Assembly (NCBI GenBank): GCA_001724315.1
Contig: MEEC01000044.1
Coordinates: 1 to 16,623 of the forward strand
Length of the DNA stretch: 16,623 nt
Reading direction: 5' to 3'
Origin: Lautropia sp. SCN 70-15
Lineage (GTDB): Bacteria > Pseudomonadota > Gammaproteobacteria > Burkholderiales > Burkholderiaceae_E
How positions within the stretch are numbered: position 1 is the first letter of the stretch; the number at the start of each line of letters is the position of its first letter. This document shows, one piece after another, positions 1 to 8,340 of the stretch. The notes below the pieces were generated by a model. The model searched no databases and was not told the origin of the DNA. It saw only the letters and a list, made by a program, of their open reading frames with translations. The translations under genes were made by a program, and so were the position numbers.

Positions 1-2
1 TG

Positions 3-323
3 TTCTATTCCGCGGGACTGCCGCCGTTTCTGTTCAACTCCGCCACTGAACTGGTGAATGTCACCGCCCACGTCGATGCCCAGGGCCATCTGAAGTGGAC
101 CGCGCCGCCCGGCCACTGGACGATTCTCCGCTTCGTCTGCATGAACACCGGCGAGAGGCTGAAGGTGCCGAGTCCGAACTCCGATGGTTGGGCCACGGAT
201 CACCTCAGCGCCGAAGCGACGCGAGCCCACATGGATTACGTCCTCGCCCGGCTGCGTGAAACCTTCGGAGACCTCCGCAAAAGCGGCATCGGGAATCTCT
301 ATCTGGCGAGCTATGAGGTGCGC
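3..323 (+). other. Fragment resembling a GH106-type glycoside hydrolase, fused in frame to the exporter
   Basis: The first ~107 codons encode soluble sequence unlike an MMPL exporter. It contains the stretch WTAPPGHWTILRF, then SPNSDGWATDHLS, then GNLYLASYEVRG. This series (W-x-x-P-x-G-x-W-x-I-L-R, a D-x-L-S segment, then S-Y-E-V) is what I know from alpha-L-rhamnosidase-like GH106 proteins and relatives common in Verrucomicrobia and Bacteroidetes. Homology seems to stop at about nt 315-330, where exporter sequence starts. Only this internal piece is present, so it cannot be an active enzyme. The family call is from memory of motifs, not a search. Confidence 0.55.
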
Positions 324-2042
324 GGCCCCGCTCTCCGCATGGATGGGCGCGCGGTGCATGCCGAGGCGTTGGCGCGCGCGGAGGTCATTGCGCGTGAAAC
401 CGAGCCGTCACTGAAGGTGCTCGCCGCAGGCGTACCGCTGCATGCGGAGGCGGCGGCGGCACGGGCCAACACGGAGGTGAACATCATCGGCTTGGGATCG
501 CTGGCGGCGGTGCTGCTGCTGGCGTGGCTGGCGTTTCGCTCGCCTCGGCCAATCGTGCTTGTGGCGCTGTCGCTAGGCATCGGCGTGGCAGCGGCTCTGT
601 CGGCAACGGCTCTCGTGTTCGGGTCCGTGCACCTGTTGACGCTGGTCTTCGGTGCCAGCCTAGTGGGTGTGGCAGAAGACTACGGCATCCACTGGTTCGC
701 CACGCGGCAGGGTCACCCGGCGGCGGAGCCCCGCAGTCTGATGCGCAGACTACTGCCCAGTATGGCGCTGGCGCTGGCCACCAGCGTGCTTGCCTATTTG
801 GCACTGGCCATCGCGCCGTTTCCGGGGCTGCGTCAGATGGCGCTGTTCTCGGCCACCGGGCTGATCGCGGCCTTCCTCACTGTGGTGTGCTGGTATCCGG
901 TGCTCGACCGCACCGCGTTGCCATCGAGCCGCTTCGCGCAACGCGTGGCGGCCAGCTTGGCGCTCTGGCCACGGCTACGCCATTCGCGCGCGCTGTTGCC
1001 GGGGACCGTGGTGGTGGCGTTACTGTGCGGCGTCGGCTTGGCGCAGCTGCGGAGCAGTGATGACTTGCGCCAGTTGCAGAGTTCGCCGCCGGCGCTGATG
1101 CAGGCGCAGCGCGAGGTGGCCCGGCTGCTGGGACTGCCGAGCCCGGCACAGTTCTACCTCGTCCAGGCCGACAGCGCTGAGAAGTTGCTGCAGCGCGAGG
1201 AGGCGCTCAAGGCGCGGCTGGAGCTGCTGCGGAGGGAAGGCCGCCTCGGCGGCTGGAGCGCGCTGTCGGACTGGGTGCCCTCGACCGCCCGGCAGCAGGC
1301 CGACGCGGCGCTCAGCGCTCGTGCCGAGACGGCAGTGCTGACCGGCGTCAACGCCGCCCTGGGGGAGGCGCTGGCGCGGCCGGTCTTTGCGCCGGAGCCG
1401 TTGACGCTGCAACGTTGGCGGGATCACCCGGTATCAGGTCCGGCGCGCGCACTGTGGTTGGGCGAGGCCATGGGTCACCCCACTAGCGTGGTTCTGTTGC
1501 GGAACCTGCATGACCCGGCGCAACTCCCCGCGCTGGCCGCCGCGGCTGATGGCCTGCCCGGCGTGCTCTGGGTCGACAGGGCCGGAGAGTACGGCGCGCT
1601 GCTGGGTCGCTACCGCGTCGCCATGACGGCCCTGCTGGTGCTAGCGCACGGTGCGGTGCTGCTGGCACTGTGGCTGCGTTTCGGCCGCGCGGCCTGGCGC
1701 GCTTGGCTGCCGACGCTGCTGGCGAGCGTGCTGACGCTGGCAACGCTAGGTGCACTGGGGCAGCCGCTTCAACTCTTCAACGTGCTGGCGCTGCTGCTGC
1801 TGCTGGGCGTGGGTGTGGACTACGGCATCTTTCTGCTTGAACACCAAGGCGACGGCTCCGCCTGGCTGGCGGTAGTGCTGGGCGCAGGCAGCACCTGGCT
1901 GGGCTTCGGATTGCTTGCGCTCTCGAGCACACCAGCGCTGCGCGCCTTCGGGATGACGCTGCTGCTGAGCATCGGCCTAGTCTGGATGCTGGCGCCGTGC
2001 ATGCGTCCGAATATTGACTCAACCCAAGGAAGCCCATCATGA
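3..2042 (+). CDS. MMPL/RND-type exporter of an aryl polyene cluster, N-terminus replaced by foreign sequence (partial)
   Basis: The frame is open from the window edge; a GTG at 54 is only an internal codon or fallback start. From about nt 320 the protein is an MMPL-family inner-membrane exporter like those of aryl polyene clusters, presumed to move the pigment lipid or its precursor toward the outer membrane. Visible parts are five or six hydrophobic helices (including one with GASLVGVAEDYGIH), a long periplasmic loop, and a second helix bundle with the matching LLGVGVDYGIFLLEH motif. These two motifs are the duplicated RND/MMPL core. Roughly 570 exporter residues are present against nearly 800 in the family as I know it, so the first helix and most of the first periplasmic loop are missing. 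The first ~108 residues instead resemble a glycoside hydrolase. Its stop overlaps the next start as ATGA. A real product is doubtful; the C-terminal identity is firm. Confidence 0.8.
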   Translation, partial: FYSAGLPPFLFNSATELVNVTAHVDAQGHLKWTAPPGHWTILRFVCMNTGERLKVPSPNSDGWATDHLSAEATRAHMDYVLARLRETFGDLRKSGIGNLYLASYEVRGPALRMDGRAVHAEALARAEVIARETEPSLKVLAAGVPLHAEAAAARANTEVNIIGLGSLAAVLLLAWLAFRSPRPIVLVALSLGIGVAAALSATALVFGSVHLLTLVFGASLVGVAEDYGIHWFATRQGHPAAEPRSLMRRLLPSMALALATSVLAYLALAIAPFPGLRQMALFSATGLIAAFLTVVCWYPVLDRTALPSSRFAQRVAASLALWPRLRHSRALLPGTVVVALLCGVGLAQLRSSDDLRQLQSSPPALMQAQREVARLLGLPSPAQFYLVQADSAEKLLQREEALKARLELLRREGRLGGWSALSDWVPSTARQQADAALSARAETAVLTGVNAALGEALARPVFAPEPLTLQRWRDHPVSGPARALWLGEAMGHPTSVVLLRNLHDPAQLPALAAAADGLPGVLWVDRAGEYGALLGRYRVAMTALLVLAHGAVLLALWLRFGRAAWRAWLPTLLASVLTLATLGALGQPLQLFNVLALLLLLGVGVDYGIFLLEHQGDGSAWLAVVLGAGSTWLGFGLLALSSTPALRAFGMTLLLSIGLVWMLAPCMRPNIDSTQGSPS

Positions 2043-2470
2043 GCAAGGTACTTGCACTGTCACTGCTTGTCGCGCTGGTCAGCGGGTGCGCAATCCACCA
2101 GACGGTCAGTCCCATCACGGCTCCTGTTACGCGCGAGATATGCCTGATCGAGAACACCGCGGTGCGGGCCGGCTTCGTCAACCAGTTGCGGCAGAGCCTT
2201 GGCGCCAAGGGCTACCAGGTGCGTATGCTGCCCGAGACGGCCGCCATCAACGCCTGCACCACCACTGCCACCTACACAGCCACGTGGAGATGGGATTTGG
2301 CACTGTACATGTCCTACGCAGAGATCAAGGTCTACAGCAATGCCCGCCCCGTGGGCGAAGCGCTCTACGATTCGACCGGTGGCGGCGGCAACATGGGCAA
2401 ATTCATCGACGCCAATGAGAAGATCCGCGAGCTCGTGGACCAGCTTTTCCCTGCCGGCGCAGGCGCTTGA
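2039..2470 (+). CDS. Small outer-membrane-type lipoprotein (Sbal_3080-like) of the aryl polyene operon
   Basis: This 143-residue protein has a lipoprotein signal peptide: MSKVLALSLLVALVSGC, with lipobox LVSG-C giving a lipidated Cys at position 17. The +2 residue is Ala, so export to the outer membrane is plausible. The mature part has ICLIEN near the start, a WRWDLALYMSYAEIKVYS stretch, and NMGKFIDANEKIRELVDQLFP at the end. I recall this pattern from proteins called Sbal_3080 family lipoprotein, which recur beside aryl polyene genes. The function is unknown. The start overlaps the exporter stop (ATGA) and its stop overlaps the next start (TTGA), so it is inside the operon. A role in envelope delivery or anchoring of the pigment is inferred from context only. 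Confidence 0.8.
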   Translation: MSKVLALSLLVALVSGCAIHQTVSPITAPVTREICLIENTAVRAGFVNQLRQSLGAKGYQVRMLPETAAINACTTTATYTATWRWDLALYMSYAEIKVYSNARPVGEALYDSTGGGGNMGKFIDANEKIRELVDQLFPAGAGA

Positions 2471-3558
2471 GCAAGGGTATGCAGAACAAGTCCTTTTCTC
2501 CGCCCAACCAGCGGGCCTTTGCAGCGCGCTTCGAGGCGCAGAAGATCGCTTTCGGGCCGGTGGTCTTCCAGTGCGTGCGCTACGCCTGGAAGCGTGGCGT
2601 GTTGCAGGCACTGGCCGAGGCCGGCGAGCGCGGACGCTCGGTGGAGGAATTGGCCGCGAACCAACGCTGGAGCACCTATGCGTTGAAGGTCGTGCTGGAG
2701 TCCTGCCTGTCCGCGGGCGTGGTGGCGCTGGTGAACGGCCGTTACGCGCTCGACAAGACCGGTTACTGCCTTCTAAGCGACGAGATCACGCAGATCAACC
2801 TCAATTTTGTGCATGACGTCTGTTACCAGGGGCTGTTCGAACTGGAGCGCTCACTTGACCAGCAACGGCCCTACGGGCTCCAGGCACTGGGCGACTGGTC
2901 CACGTTATACGAGGGCATGGCCGCACTGCCGGAGCCCGCGCGCAGCAGCTGGTTCGCCTTCGACCACCACTACTCGGACACCTCGTTTCCCCAAATCGTG
3001 CCAGACGTGCTGGCCACCGCGCCGCGACATGTGTTGGATGTGGGCGCCAACACGGGCAAGTTCGCCTGCGCACTTCTGGCGCAGGACGCCTCCGTGCGCG
3101 TGCACCTGGTGGACCTGCCGCAACAGCTAGCACTGGCCGGGCCGCGGCTTATCGAGGCCGGACTGCGTGACCGTGTTGGCCTATATGCGGTGGATGTGCT
3201 CGATTCCGACAAGGCCTTCCCGGGTGGGATGGACCTGGTGTGGATGAGCCAATTCCTGAGCTGCTTTAGCGAGGAGGTAATTCTCTCCATCCTGCGCCGC
3301 GCCGCGGCCGCGCTGACGCCGGCCGGGCAGTTACTTGTGTTGGACACGCTGTGGGACCGTCAGCGCTACGACATCGCCAGCTACTGCCTGATCAATACCT
3401 CGCCGTACTTCACGGCGATAGCGAGCGGCAACAGCAAGGTCTACGAGAGCGCCGACTACATCAGACTTGCCAGTCACGCCGGCTTCAGGCTGTTGACGGT
3501 GCGCGACGACATCGGGTACTGCCACTCGTTGCTGCGCTTTGTGCGGGAAGCGAGATGA
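2467..3558 (+). CDS. SAM-dependent methyltransferase of the aryl polyene cluster
   Basis: This 363-residue class I methyltransferase has an N-terminal winged-helix region (about residues 30-100) of the kind used for dimerisation in small-molecule O-/C-methyltransferases. The Rossmann core follows, with SAM motif I VLDVGANTGKFA at about 189-200, an acidic VHLVDLP motif downstream, and a LLVLDTLWD motif near the end. In the operon it most likely methylates the aryl head of the pigment; aryl polyenes of the E. coli type carry a 3-methyl-4-hydroxyphenyl head. The substrate is inferred. The start is uncertain: TTG at 2467 overlaps the previous stop by 4 nt, whereas ATG at 2479 is a stronger codon but has a purine run only about 2 nt upstream. 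The stop overlaps the next ATG. Confidence 0.85.
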   Translation: MSKGMQNKSFSPPNQRAFAARFEAQKIAFGPVVFQCVRYAWKRGVLQALAEAGERGRSVEELAANQRWSTYALKVVLESCLSAGVVALVNGRYALDKTGYCLLSDEITQINLNFVHDVCYQGLFELERSLDQQRPYGLQALGDWSTLYEGMAALPEPARSSWFAFDHHYSDTSFPQIVPDVLATAPRHVLDVGANTGKFACALLAQDASVRVHLVDLPQQLALAGPRLIEAGLRDRVGLYAVDVLDSDKAFPGGMDLVWMSQFLSCFSEEVILSILRRAAAALTPAGQLLVLDTLWDRQRYDIASYCLINTSPYFTAIASGNSKVYESADYIRLASHAGFRLLTVRDDIGYCHSLLRFVREAR

Positions 3559-4112
3559 CTAGGCGCATCGGCCGGCTCCCGGCGCTCCTCATCGCAGCGC
3601 TGGTCGCTGGTTGCGCGATGCAACCACGGCCGCCATCGCCGCAGGCGCCGCTCCTGAAGCTGCCACCGGCGGCGCTTGGGTACAGCCTGAGCCAGCATCA
3701 GCAACTCACGGTGGAGGCGCCCGGTCGGCAGCCGCAGCGCGCAGAAGTGCTACTGGAGGTCGACGCGGAGGTGGTGCGGCTGGCATTGCTGAGCATGGGC
3801 CGGACCACGGCGCGATTGGAGTGGGACGGTCATCGCCTGCACCAGCAGCGCGCGCCGTGGTGGCCGGTCGAGATGTCGGGAGAACGTGTCCTCAGCGAAC
3901 TGCAACTGTCGCTCTGGCCAGTCGAGGCGATCCGCACGGCGTTGCCCGAGGGCTGGTCGCTGCTGGAGTCCGGCAATCAGCGCAGTCTGTGGTGGCACGG
4001 CCAAGCGGTGATCTTGGTACGACGTGACACGCGGGGGGGCATAGAGTTCGCGCACCTTGTCGCGGGCTATCGGCTGCTGATCGAAGTACTGGATCTGGAG
4101 GCGGCACCGTGA
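3555..4112 (+). CDS. DUF3261 lipoprotein of the aryl polyene operon
   Basis: This 185-residue predicted lipoprotein has an RR-containing N-terminus, a hydrophobic stretch and lipobox LVAG-C (Cys about 20), followed by a proline-rich linker. The body resembles the DUF3261 family: LTVEAPGR...AEVLLEVDAEVVRLALLSMGRTTARLEWDG, then LWPVEAIRTALPEGW, and a C-terminal RLLIEVLDLE. Such proteins sit just upstream of the ApeO-type ketosynthase in aryl polyene clusters. Their fold suggests an outer-membrane lipoprotein, perhaps receiving lipid from a LolA-like carrier, but that is inference. ATG at 3555 overlaps the methyltransferase stop and lies behind a GGGAAG ribosome-binding site. Its stop overlaps the GTG of the ketosynthase. 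Confidence 0.8.
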   Translation: MTRRIGRLPALLIAALVAGCAMQPRPPSPQAPLLKLPPAALGYSLSQHQQLTVEAPGRQPQRAEVLLEVDAEVVRLALLSMGRTTARLEWDGHRLHQQRAPWWPVEMSGERVLSELQLSLWPVEAIRTALPEGWSLLESGNQRSLWWHGQAVILVRRDTRGGIEFAHLVAGYRLLIEVLDLEAAP

Positions 4113-5293
4113 GGGACGTATTTCTGGGAGCACCGGGCGTGGTCTGCGCGCTGGGTCAGGGGCTTCAGGCGCTTCGCGATGGTCTGTTTGCGCCGCAACC
4201 CAGCGGACTGACGACCACCGACGCCTTCTCCGCTGGCCGCATGTTGAACTTGGGTCTCATGCCGGGCGAACTGCCAGCGTGGTTCGACCCCGCGCCGACG
4301 CGGCTGCGCAGCCGCAACAACGCGCTTCTGGCCGCGGCGCTGGCGCAGATCAGGCCCCAGATCGACGCCGCACTTGCGCGCTTTGGCCCGGCGCGGGTGG
4401 CGGTGGTATTGGGTACAAGCGCGGCGGGCTTGGTCGAAGGCGAAGCTGCGGCGCGCTGGCGGCTTCAGCGCGACGACTGGCCACCGGGGTACGACTACGC
4501 CCAGCAGGAAATGGGCAGTGCCAGCGCCTTCGTCGCCCATGAGCTGGGCGTGTGCGGACCGGCGCACGTGATCTCGACCGCGTGCTCATCGGGCGCCAAA
4601 GCTTTGGCATCGGGCGCGCGGCTGCTGCGCGCCCGGTTGGCTGACGCAGTGGTAGCCGGCGGTGTCGACGCCCTAGGCGGGCTCACGGTAGCCGGCTTCC
4701 GCGCCTTGGAATCGGTGTCCGCGGCGCGCTGCAACCCGATGTCTTTGAACCGCTGCGGCATTAACATCGGCGAAGGTGCGGCGCTGTTCATGATGACGCT
4801 CGATGACGGTCCGGTGCGTCTGGCCGGCTGGGGCGAGACGTCGGATGCGCACCATATGTCAGCGCCGGACCCTAGCGGCCGCGGCGCTATCGACGCAATG
4901 CGACAGGCGCTGGCGCGCGCGGCAGTCGAACCCGAGACATTGGACTACCTCAACTTGCACGGCACGGCCACGCCGCAGAACGACGCGATGGAGAGCCGCG
5001 CGATCGCAGCAGTGTTCAGCCCGGGGCTACCGGTGAGCTCGACCAAACCGCTGACAGGCCATGCGCTGGCTGCCGCCGGCGCCATCGAGGCGGCTATTGC
5101 GTGGCTCACGCTGGTGGACAACCCCCAGGGCCGGCTTCCGCCGCACTGGTGGGACGGTGAGCACGATCCCGCGCTGCCGACGCTGCGGCTGGTCGAACCG
5201 GGCGAAGCGCTCGGGCGCAGTCTGCGCCACGTACTGAGCAATTCCTTCGCCTTCGGCGGCAGCAATGCCGCATTACTGTTCTCGGGAGCGTGA
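4109..5293 (+). CDS. apeO: 3-ketoacyl-ACP synthase, ApeO type
   Basis: This 394-residue thiolase-fold ketosynthase would perform decarboxylative Claisen condensation of malonyl-ACP onto the growing polyene chain. All catalytic residues are visible: nucleophile Cys159 in STACSSG, His284 in LHGTATPQND, and His318 in STKPLTGHALAAAGA. The closing FAFGGSNAALLF motif is also present. It is shorter than FabF and divergent at the N-terminus, as expected for the ketosynthase placed before the ApeP dehydratase in aryl polyene clusters, so the letter is assigned by synteny. The partner chain-length factor is not in the window. GTG at 4109 overlaps the upstream TGA by 4 nt. Confidence 0.88.
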   Translation: MRDVFLGAPGVVCALGQGLQALRDGLFAPQPSGLTTTDAFSAGRMLNLGLMPGELPAWFDPAPTRLRSRNNALLAAALAQIRPQIDAALARFGPARVAVVLGTSAAGLVEGEAAARWRLQRDDWPPGYDYAQQEMGSASAFVAHELGVCGPAHVISTACSSGAKALASGARLLRARLADAVVAGGVDALGGLTVAGFRALESVSAARCNPMSLNRCGINIGEGAALFMMTLDDGPVRLAGWGETSDAHHMSAPDPSGRGAIDAMRQALARAAVEPETLDYLNLHGTATPQNDAMESRAIAAVFSPGLPVSSTKPLTGHALAAAGAIEAAIAWLTLVDNPQGRLPPHWWDGEHDPALPTLRLVEPGEALGRSLRHVLSNSFAFGGSNAALLFSGA

Positions 5294-5294
5294 G

Positions 5295-5789
5295 GTGAAT
5301 GGGGTGATCGAAGGCAGTGCCATCGAGGCTTGGATGCCGCACCGTGGTGAGATGCGGCTGATCGACCGGCTGCTGGTGGTAGACGAGGTCCACGCCGTGG
5401 CCGAAGTGGACGTGCCGCTGGATGGGCTGTTCGTGCGGGACGGGCAGGTGGCGGCTTGGGTGGGCATCGAGTACATGGCGCAGACGGTGGCAGCGTGGGC
5501 CGGCGCACGCGCGCGGCGATACGGTGGGCGGCCGCGGGTGGGGTTCCTACTCGGTAGCCGCCGCTACAGCGCGTGCTGCGCCGCTTTTGCCGGGGGCAGC
5601 ACTCTGCGCGTGGAAGCTCGTTGCGAGCTTATCGGCGACAACGGACTTGGCCAGTTCGATTGCTGCATCAGCACGCAAGAGGGCGAGGTGTTAGCCACGG
5701 CGATGGTGTCAGTGTTCGAGCCGCCGCTGCCAGAGACGGACAACGAGACAAGCCACAACGAGTCACAAGCGAAGGAGACAAACCCATGA
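5295..5789 (+). CDS. apeP: Hotdog-fold 3-hydroxyacyl-ACP dehydratase, ApeP family
   Basis: This protein of about 164 residues is a single-hotdog dehydratase that removes water from the 3-hydroxyacyl-ACP to leave the conjugated double bond. Landmarks are the PHRGEMRLIDR segment (His16) and AWVGIEYMAQTVAAWAG with acidic residue Glu59, then GFLLGSRRY and a GDNGLG-F strand. These are the ApeP hallmarks I recall; in the family this subunit works with a second dehydratase (ApeI), absent here. GTG at 5295 is preferred because GGGAG lies about six bases upstream and one base separates it from the ketosynthase stop. GTG at 5304 is nearly as good. The C-terminal tail is Asn/Glu/Thr-rich and looks disordered. 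Its stop overlaps the next ATG. Confidence 0.87.
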   Translation: MNGVIEGSAIEAWMPHRGEMRLIDRLLVVDEVHAVAEVDVPLDGLFVRDGQVAAWVGIEYMAQTVAAWAGARARRYGGRPRVGFLLGSRRYSACCAAFAGGSTLRVEARCELIGDNGLGQFDCCISTQEGEVLATAMVSVFEPPLPETDNETSHNESQAKETNP

Positions 5790-6298
5790 AGAGCATGCGC
5801 CTGTTCCTGTTCTGTCTGCTGGCTACGCTGGGCATCAATGCTCATGCACAGCGCACGCTGGTGCCCGTGGTCGACTTCAAAGACATCCCTGTTGCGCAGG
5901 CGACGGGGCATGCTCTTACGGCTGAGCAGGTGCGCCAAGCCTTCATCGAGGCTGGTGACGATCTCCGGTGGAATGTAGCGGATGTCGGCGGTAACCAACT
6001 CGAAGCAACGTTTGTCAAGCAGAACAAACACACAATCGTCGTCACGATTCTCTACAACGAGCGCAGCTACTCAGTGCTCTACAAGAGCAGTGTGAACATG
6101 AAATACCGCGATCATCAGACCTCTTTCGACTTGGCGAACGGCGAGGAGGCCGCGCTCAAGCAGAAAGCGCTGTTCGCGAGCCGTCCGGAAGGTCCCTATG
6201 CCAGCGCTCGCGCTAAAGGGGTGATCCATCCGTTCTACGAACGTTGGGTGTATGACCTGCTCGACTTGGTGCGGCACAAGCTGAAACGAGCGCAGTGA
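5786..6298 (+). CDS. Secreted periplasmic protein of unknown function (paralogue A)
   Basis: This 170-residue protein begins with a clean Sec signal peptide, MKSMRLFLFCLLATLGINAHA, cleaved before Gln22. I know no named domain. It is clearly related to the product of 8341-8745. The two share a V-R-x-A start, an L-x-W-x-V strand, KQ-x-KH followed by VVV or VVT, LY-x-E-x-SY, an NM-x-Y, and a C-terminal IHP-x-Y-x-RW helix. This copy carries about 31 extra residues between NMKY and IHP. ATG at 5786 overlaps the dehydratase stop and has an AGGAG ribosome-binding site. The W/Y-rich strands and KH motif suggest a small beta-rich periplasmic domain. A role in pigment trafficking or envelope assembly is inferred from its position only. 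Confidence 0.82.
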   Translation: MKSMRLFLFCLLATLGINAHAQRTLVPVVDFKDIPVAQATGHALTAEQVRQAFIEAGDDLRWNVADVGGNQLEATFVKQNKHTIVVTILYNERSYSVLYKSSVNMKYRDHQTSFDLANGEEAALKQKALFASRPEGPYASARAKGVIHPFYERWVYDLLDLVRHKLKRAQ

Positions 6299-6344
6299 GC
6301 AGCGGCCAGCTATAAAAAGGCCTGTTGGGAGACGAGAGGCAAGC

Positions 6345-7091
6345 ATGGAAGGAACGAGCTCTATCGGGCGTACCGTGCTGGTGACGGGCTCCAGCCGGGG
6401 CATTGGGCGGGCGATCGCGCTGCGACTGGCCAGGGACGGCTACGACGTCGTGGTGCATGGCCGCCGGGTCGGCGCCGAGATCGAGCAGGTAGCGGCCGAA
6501 GCGCAGGCGCTGGGGCGCAGGGCGCGGCTGCTGTGCTTCGATGTCGCCGACCGTGCGGCAGCGTCCGATGCGCTGCTAGCGGACGTTGAAGCGCATGGCG
6601 CACCCTACGGTGTGGTGTGCAATGCCGGCATCGTGCGCGACAACGCCTTCCCGGCAATGAGTGGCGAGGAGTGGGACAGCGTGATCCACACCAATCTCGA
6701 TGCTTTCTACAACGTGCTAAACCCGCTGGTGATGCCGATGGTCCGGCGTCGAGCGCCGGGGCGCATCGTGACGCTGGCCTCGGTGTCGGGGTTGGTGGGC
6801 AACCGGGGGCAGACCAACTACAGTGCTGCCAAGGCGGGCATCATTGGAGCGACCAAGGCGTTGGCGCTTGAGTTGGCCAAGCGCGCGATCACGGTCAACT
6901 GCGTGGCGCCGGGGCTGATCGATACCGAACTAGTGGCGTCTGCGGTCCTGGAGGAGGCGATGAAGTTGATCCCGTTGCGTCGCACGGGTCGACCGGAGGA
7001 GGTAGCCGCGCTGGTTGCCTTCCTGATGAGCGAGGATGCCGCGTACATCACGCGTCAGGTTATTTCGGTCAACGGTGGGATGGTGGGATGA
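6345..7091 (+). CDS. apeQ: 3-ketoacyl-ACP reductase (FabG/ApeQ type SDR)
   Basis: This 248-residue short-chain dehydrogenase reduces the 3-ketoacyl-ACP with NADPH to the 3-hydroxy intermediate. Visible motifs are the cofactor glycine motif TGSSRGIG (14-21), NAG (93-95) and the catalytic triad Ser146-Tyr159-Lys163 in ASVSGLVGNRGQTNYSAAK. The FabG-like end VISVNGGM closes the protein at full family length. It follows a 46-bp gap with a GAGAGG ribosome-binding site. The stop codon overlaps the ATG of the next ketosynthase (ATGA). Synteny with the KS and DH genes places it in polyene synthesis rather than housekeeping fatty-acid synthesis. The ape letter is assigned by that order. Confidence 0.9.
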   Translation: MEGTSSIGRTVLVTGSSRGIGRAIALRLARDGYDVVVHGRRVGAEIEQVAAEAQALGRRARLLCFDVADRAAASDALLADVEAHGAPYGVVCNAGIVRDNAFPAMSGEEWDSVIHTNLDAFYNVLNPLVMPMVRRRAPGRIVTLASVSGLVGNRGQTNYSAAKAGIIGATKALALELAKRAITVNCVAPGLIDTELVASAVLEEAMKLIPLRRTGRPEEVAALVAFLMSEDAAYITRQVISVNGGMVG

Positions 7092-8317
7092 AGCGCGTTG
7101 TCGTCACGGGTTTCGGCGCCCTGAGTCCGCTCGGGCATGACTGGGCGTCGGTGCGTGCACAGCTGAAGAGCGGCCGAAACGCGGTGCGCACGATGGACGA
7201 GTGGGATGTCTATGAAGGGCTGAACACCCGGTTGGGCGCGCCAGCTCAGCCATTCGAGTTGCCCGCGCACTACAACCGCAAGACCACGCGCAGCATGGGA
7301 CGGGTGGCGGTAATGAGCACGCGCGCCAGCGAGTTAGCGCTGCTCGACGCGGGGTTGCTCGACGATCCGCTGGTGCGCAGCGGCCACCTGGGCATCTCCT
7401 ACGGCTCCTCCGCGGGCACGCCGGCGGCCGTCGGCGACTTCGGTCGCATGATTAAGGAGAAGACAACCGAGGGCATCACCGCCAGCACCTATATCAAGAT
7501 GATGTCGCACACGGCAGCGGTAAACATGGGCGTGTTCTTCGGCATTACTGGGCGTATCCTGACCACCAGCAGCGCCTGCACCTCGGGGAGCCAGGGCATC
7601 GGTTACGCCTTCGAGACCATCCGCACCGGCCGCCAGATCGCGATGCTGGCCGGCGGGGCCGAGGAACTCGACGCAACCGAAGCGGCTGTCTTCGACACGC
7701 TGTTCGCCACCAGCGTGCGTAACGATAGACCGGAACTTACGCCGCGCCCGTTCGACGCGGGACGCGATGGCTTGGTACTTGGCGAAGGCGCGTGTACGTT
7801 TGTGCTGGAGGAATTGGAGCATGCACTAGCGCGCGGCGCACGCATTCACGCCGAGATCTTGGGCTACGGAACGAACAGCGACGGCAGCCACGTGACGCAG
7901 CCGCAGCCGGCCACCATGGCGAAGGCGATGCGGTTGGCACTGGAGGACGCGGCGCTTCCGCCCGAGGCTATCAGCTACGTCAACGCGCACGGCACCGCCA
8001 CCGACCATGGAGACATCGCCGAATCAGCCGCCACGCTTGAGGTGCTCGGCGCGAGAGCGCCGATCAGCTCGCTCAAGAGCTACATGGGCCACACGCTGGG
8101 CGCCTGCGGCGCGCTGGAGGCTTGGATGAGCATCGAGATGATGCGCGAGGGTTGGTTCGCCCCGACGCTCAACCTGCAGCAGCCCGACCCGCGCTGCGCG
8201 CCGTTGGACTACATCACCGGCGACGGGCGTGCGATCGAGGCGAGCGTCGTGATGAGTAACAACTTTGCGTTCGGCGGCATCAACACATCATTGATCTTCC
8301 GGCGCTGGCCGGATTGA
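7088..8317 (+). CDS. apeR: 3-ketoacyl-ACP synthase, FabF-like, ApeR type
   Basis: This is a full-length 409-residue FabF-like ketosynthase with an intact triad: Cys164 in SSACTSGSQG, His301 in VNAHGTATDHGD, and His335 in SYMGHTLGACGA. The final NNFAFGGINTSLIF motif is typical. It is the second ketosynthase of the operon. In aryl polyene clusters the FabF-like enzyme beside the reductase is ApeR, thought to act early in chain formation; the exact division of labour with ApeO is from knowledge of the family, not from this sequence. The start overlaps the FabG stop by 4 nt, so the two are translationally coupled. A housekeeping FabF is unlikely in this neighbourhood. Confidence 0.9.
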   Translation: MKRVVVTGFGALSPLGHDWASVRAQLKSGRNAVRTMDEWDVYEGLNTRLGAPAQPFELPAHYNRKTTRSMGRVAVMSTRASELALLDAGLLDDPLVRSGHLGISYGSSAGTPAAVGDFGRMIKEKTTEGITASTYIKMMSHTAAVNMGVFFGITGRILTTSSACTSGSQGIGYAFETIRTGRQIAMLAGGAEELDATEAAVFDTLFATSVRNDRPELTPRPFDAGRDGLVLGEGACTFVLEELEHALARGARIHAEILGYGTNSDGSHVTQPQPATMAKAMRLALEDAALPPEAISYVNAHGTATDHGDIAESAATLEVLGARAPISSLKSYMGHTLGACGALEAWMSIEMMREGWFAPTLNLQQPDPRCAPLDYITGDGRAIEASVVMSNNFAFGGINTSLIFRRWPD

Positions 8318-8340
8318 GTGTTTTAGTCGGAGGAGAAGGC

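Noticed and set aside
6310..6320. TATAAAAAGG stretch before the FabG-like gene
   Set aside because: AT-rich but without a matching -35 box at the right distance; not enough to call an internal promoter.
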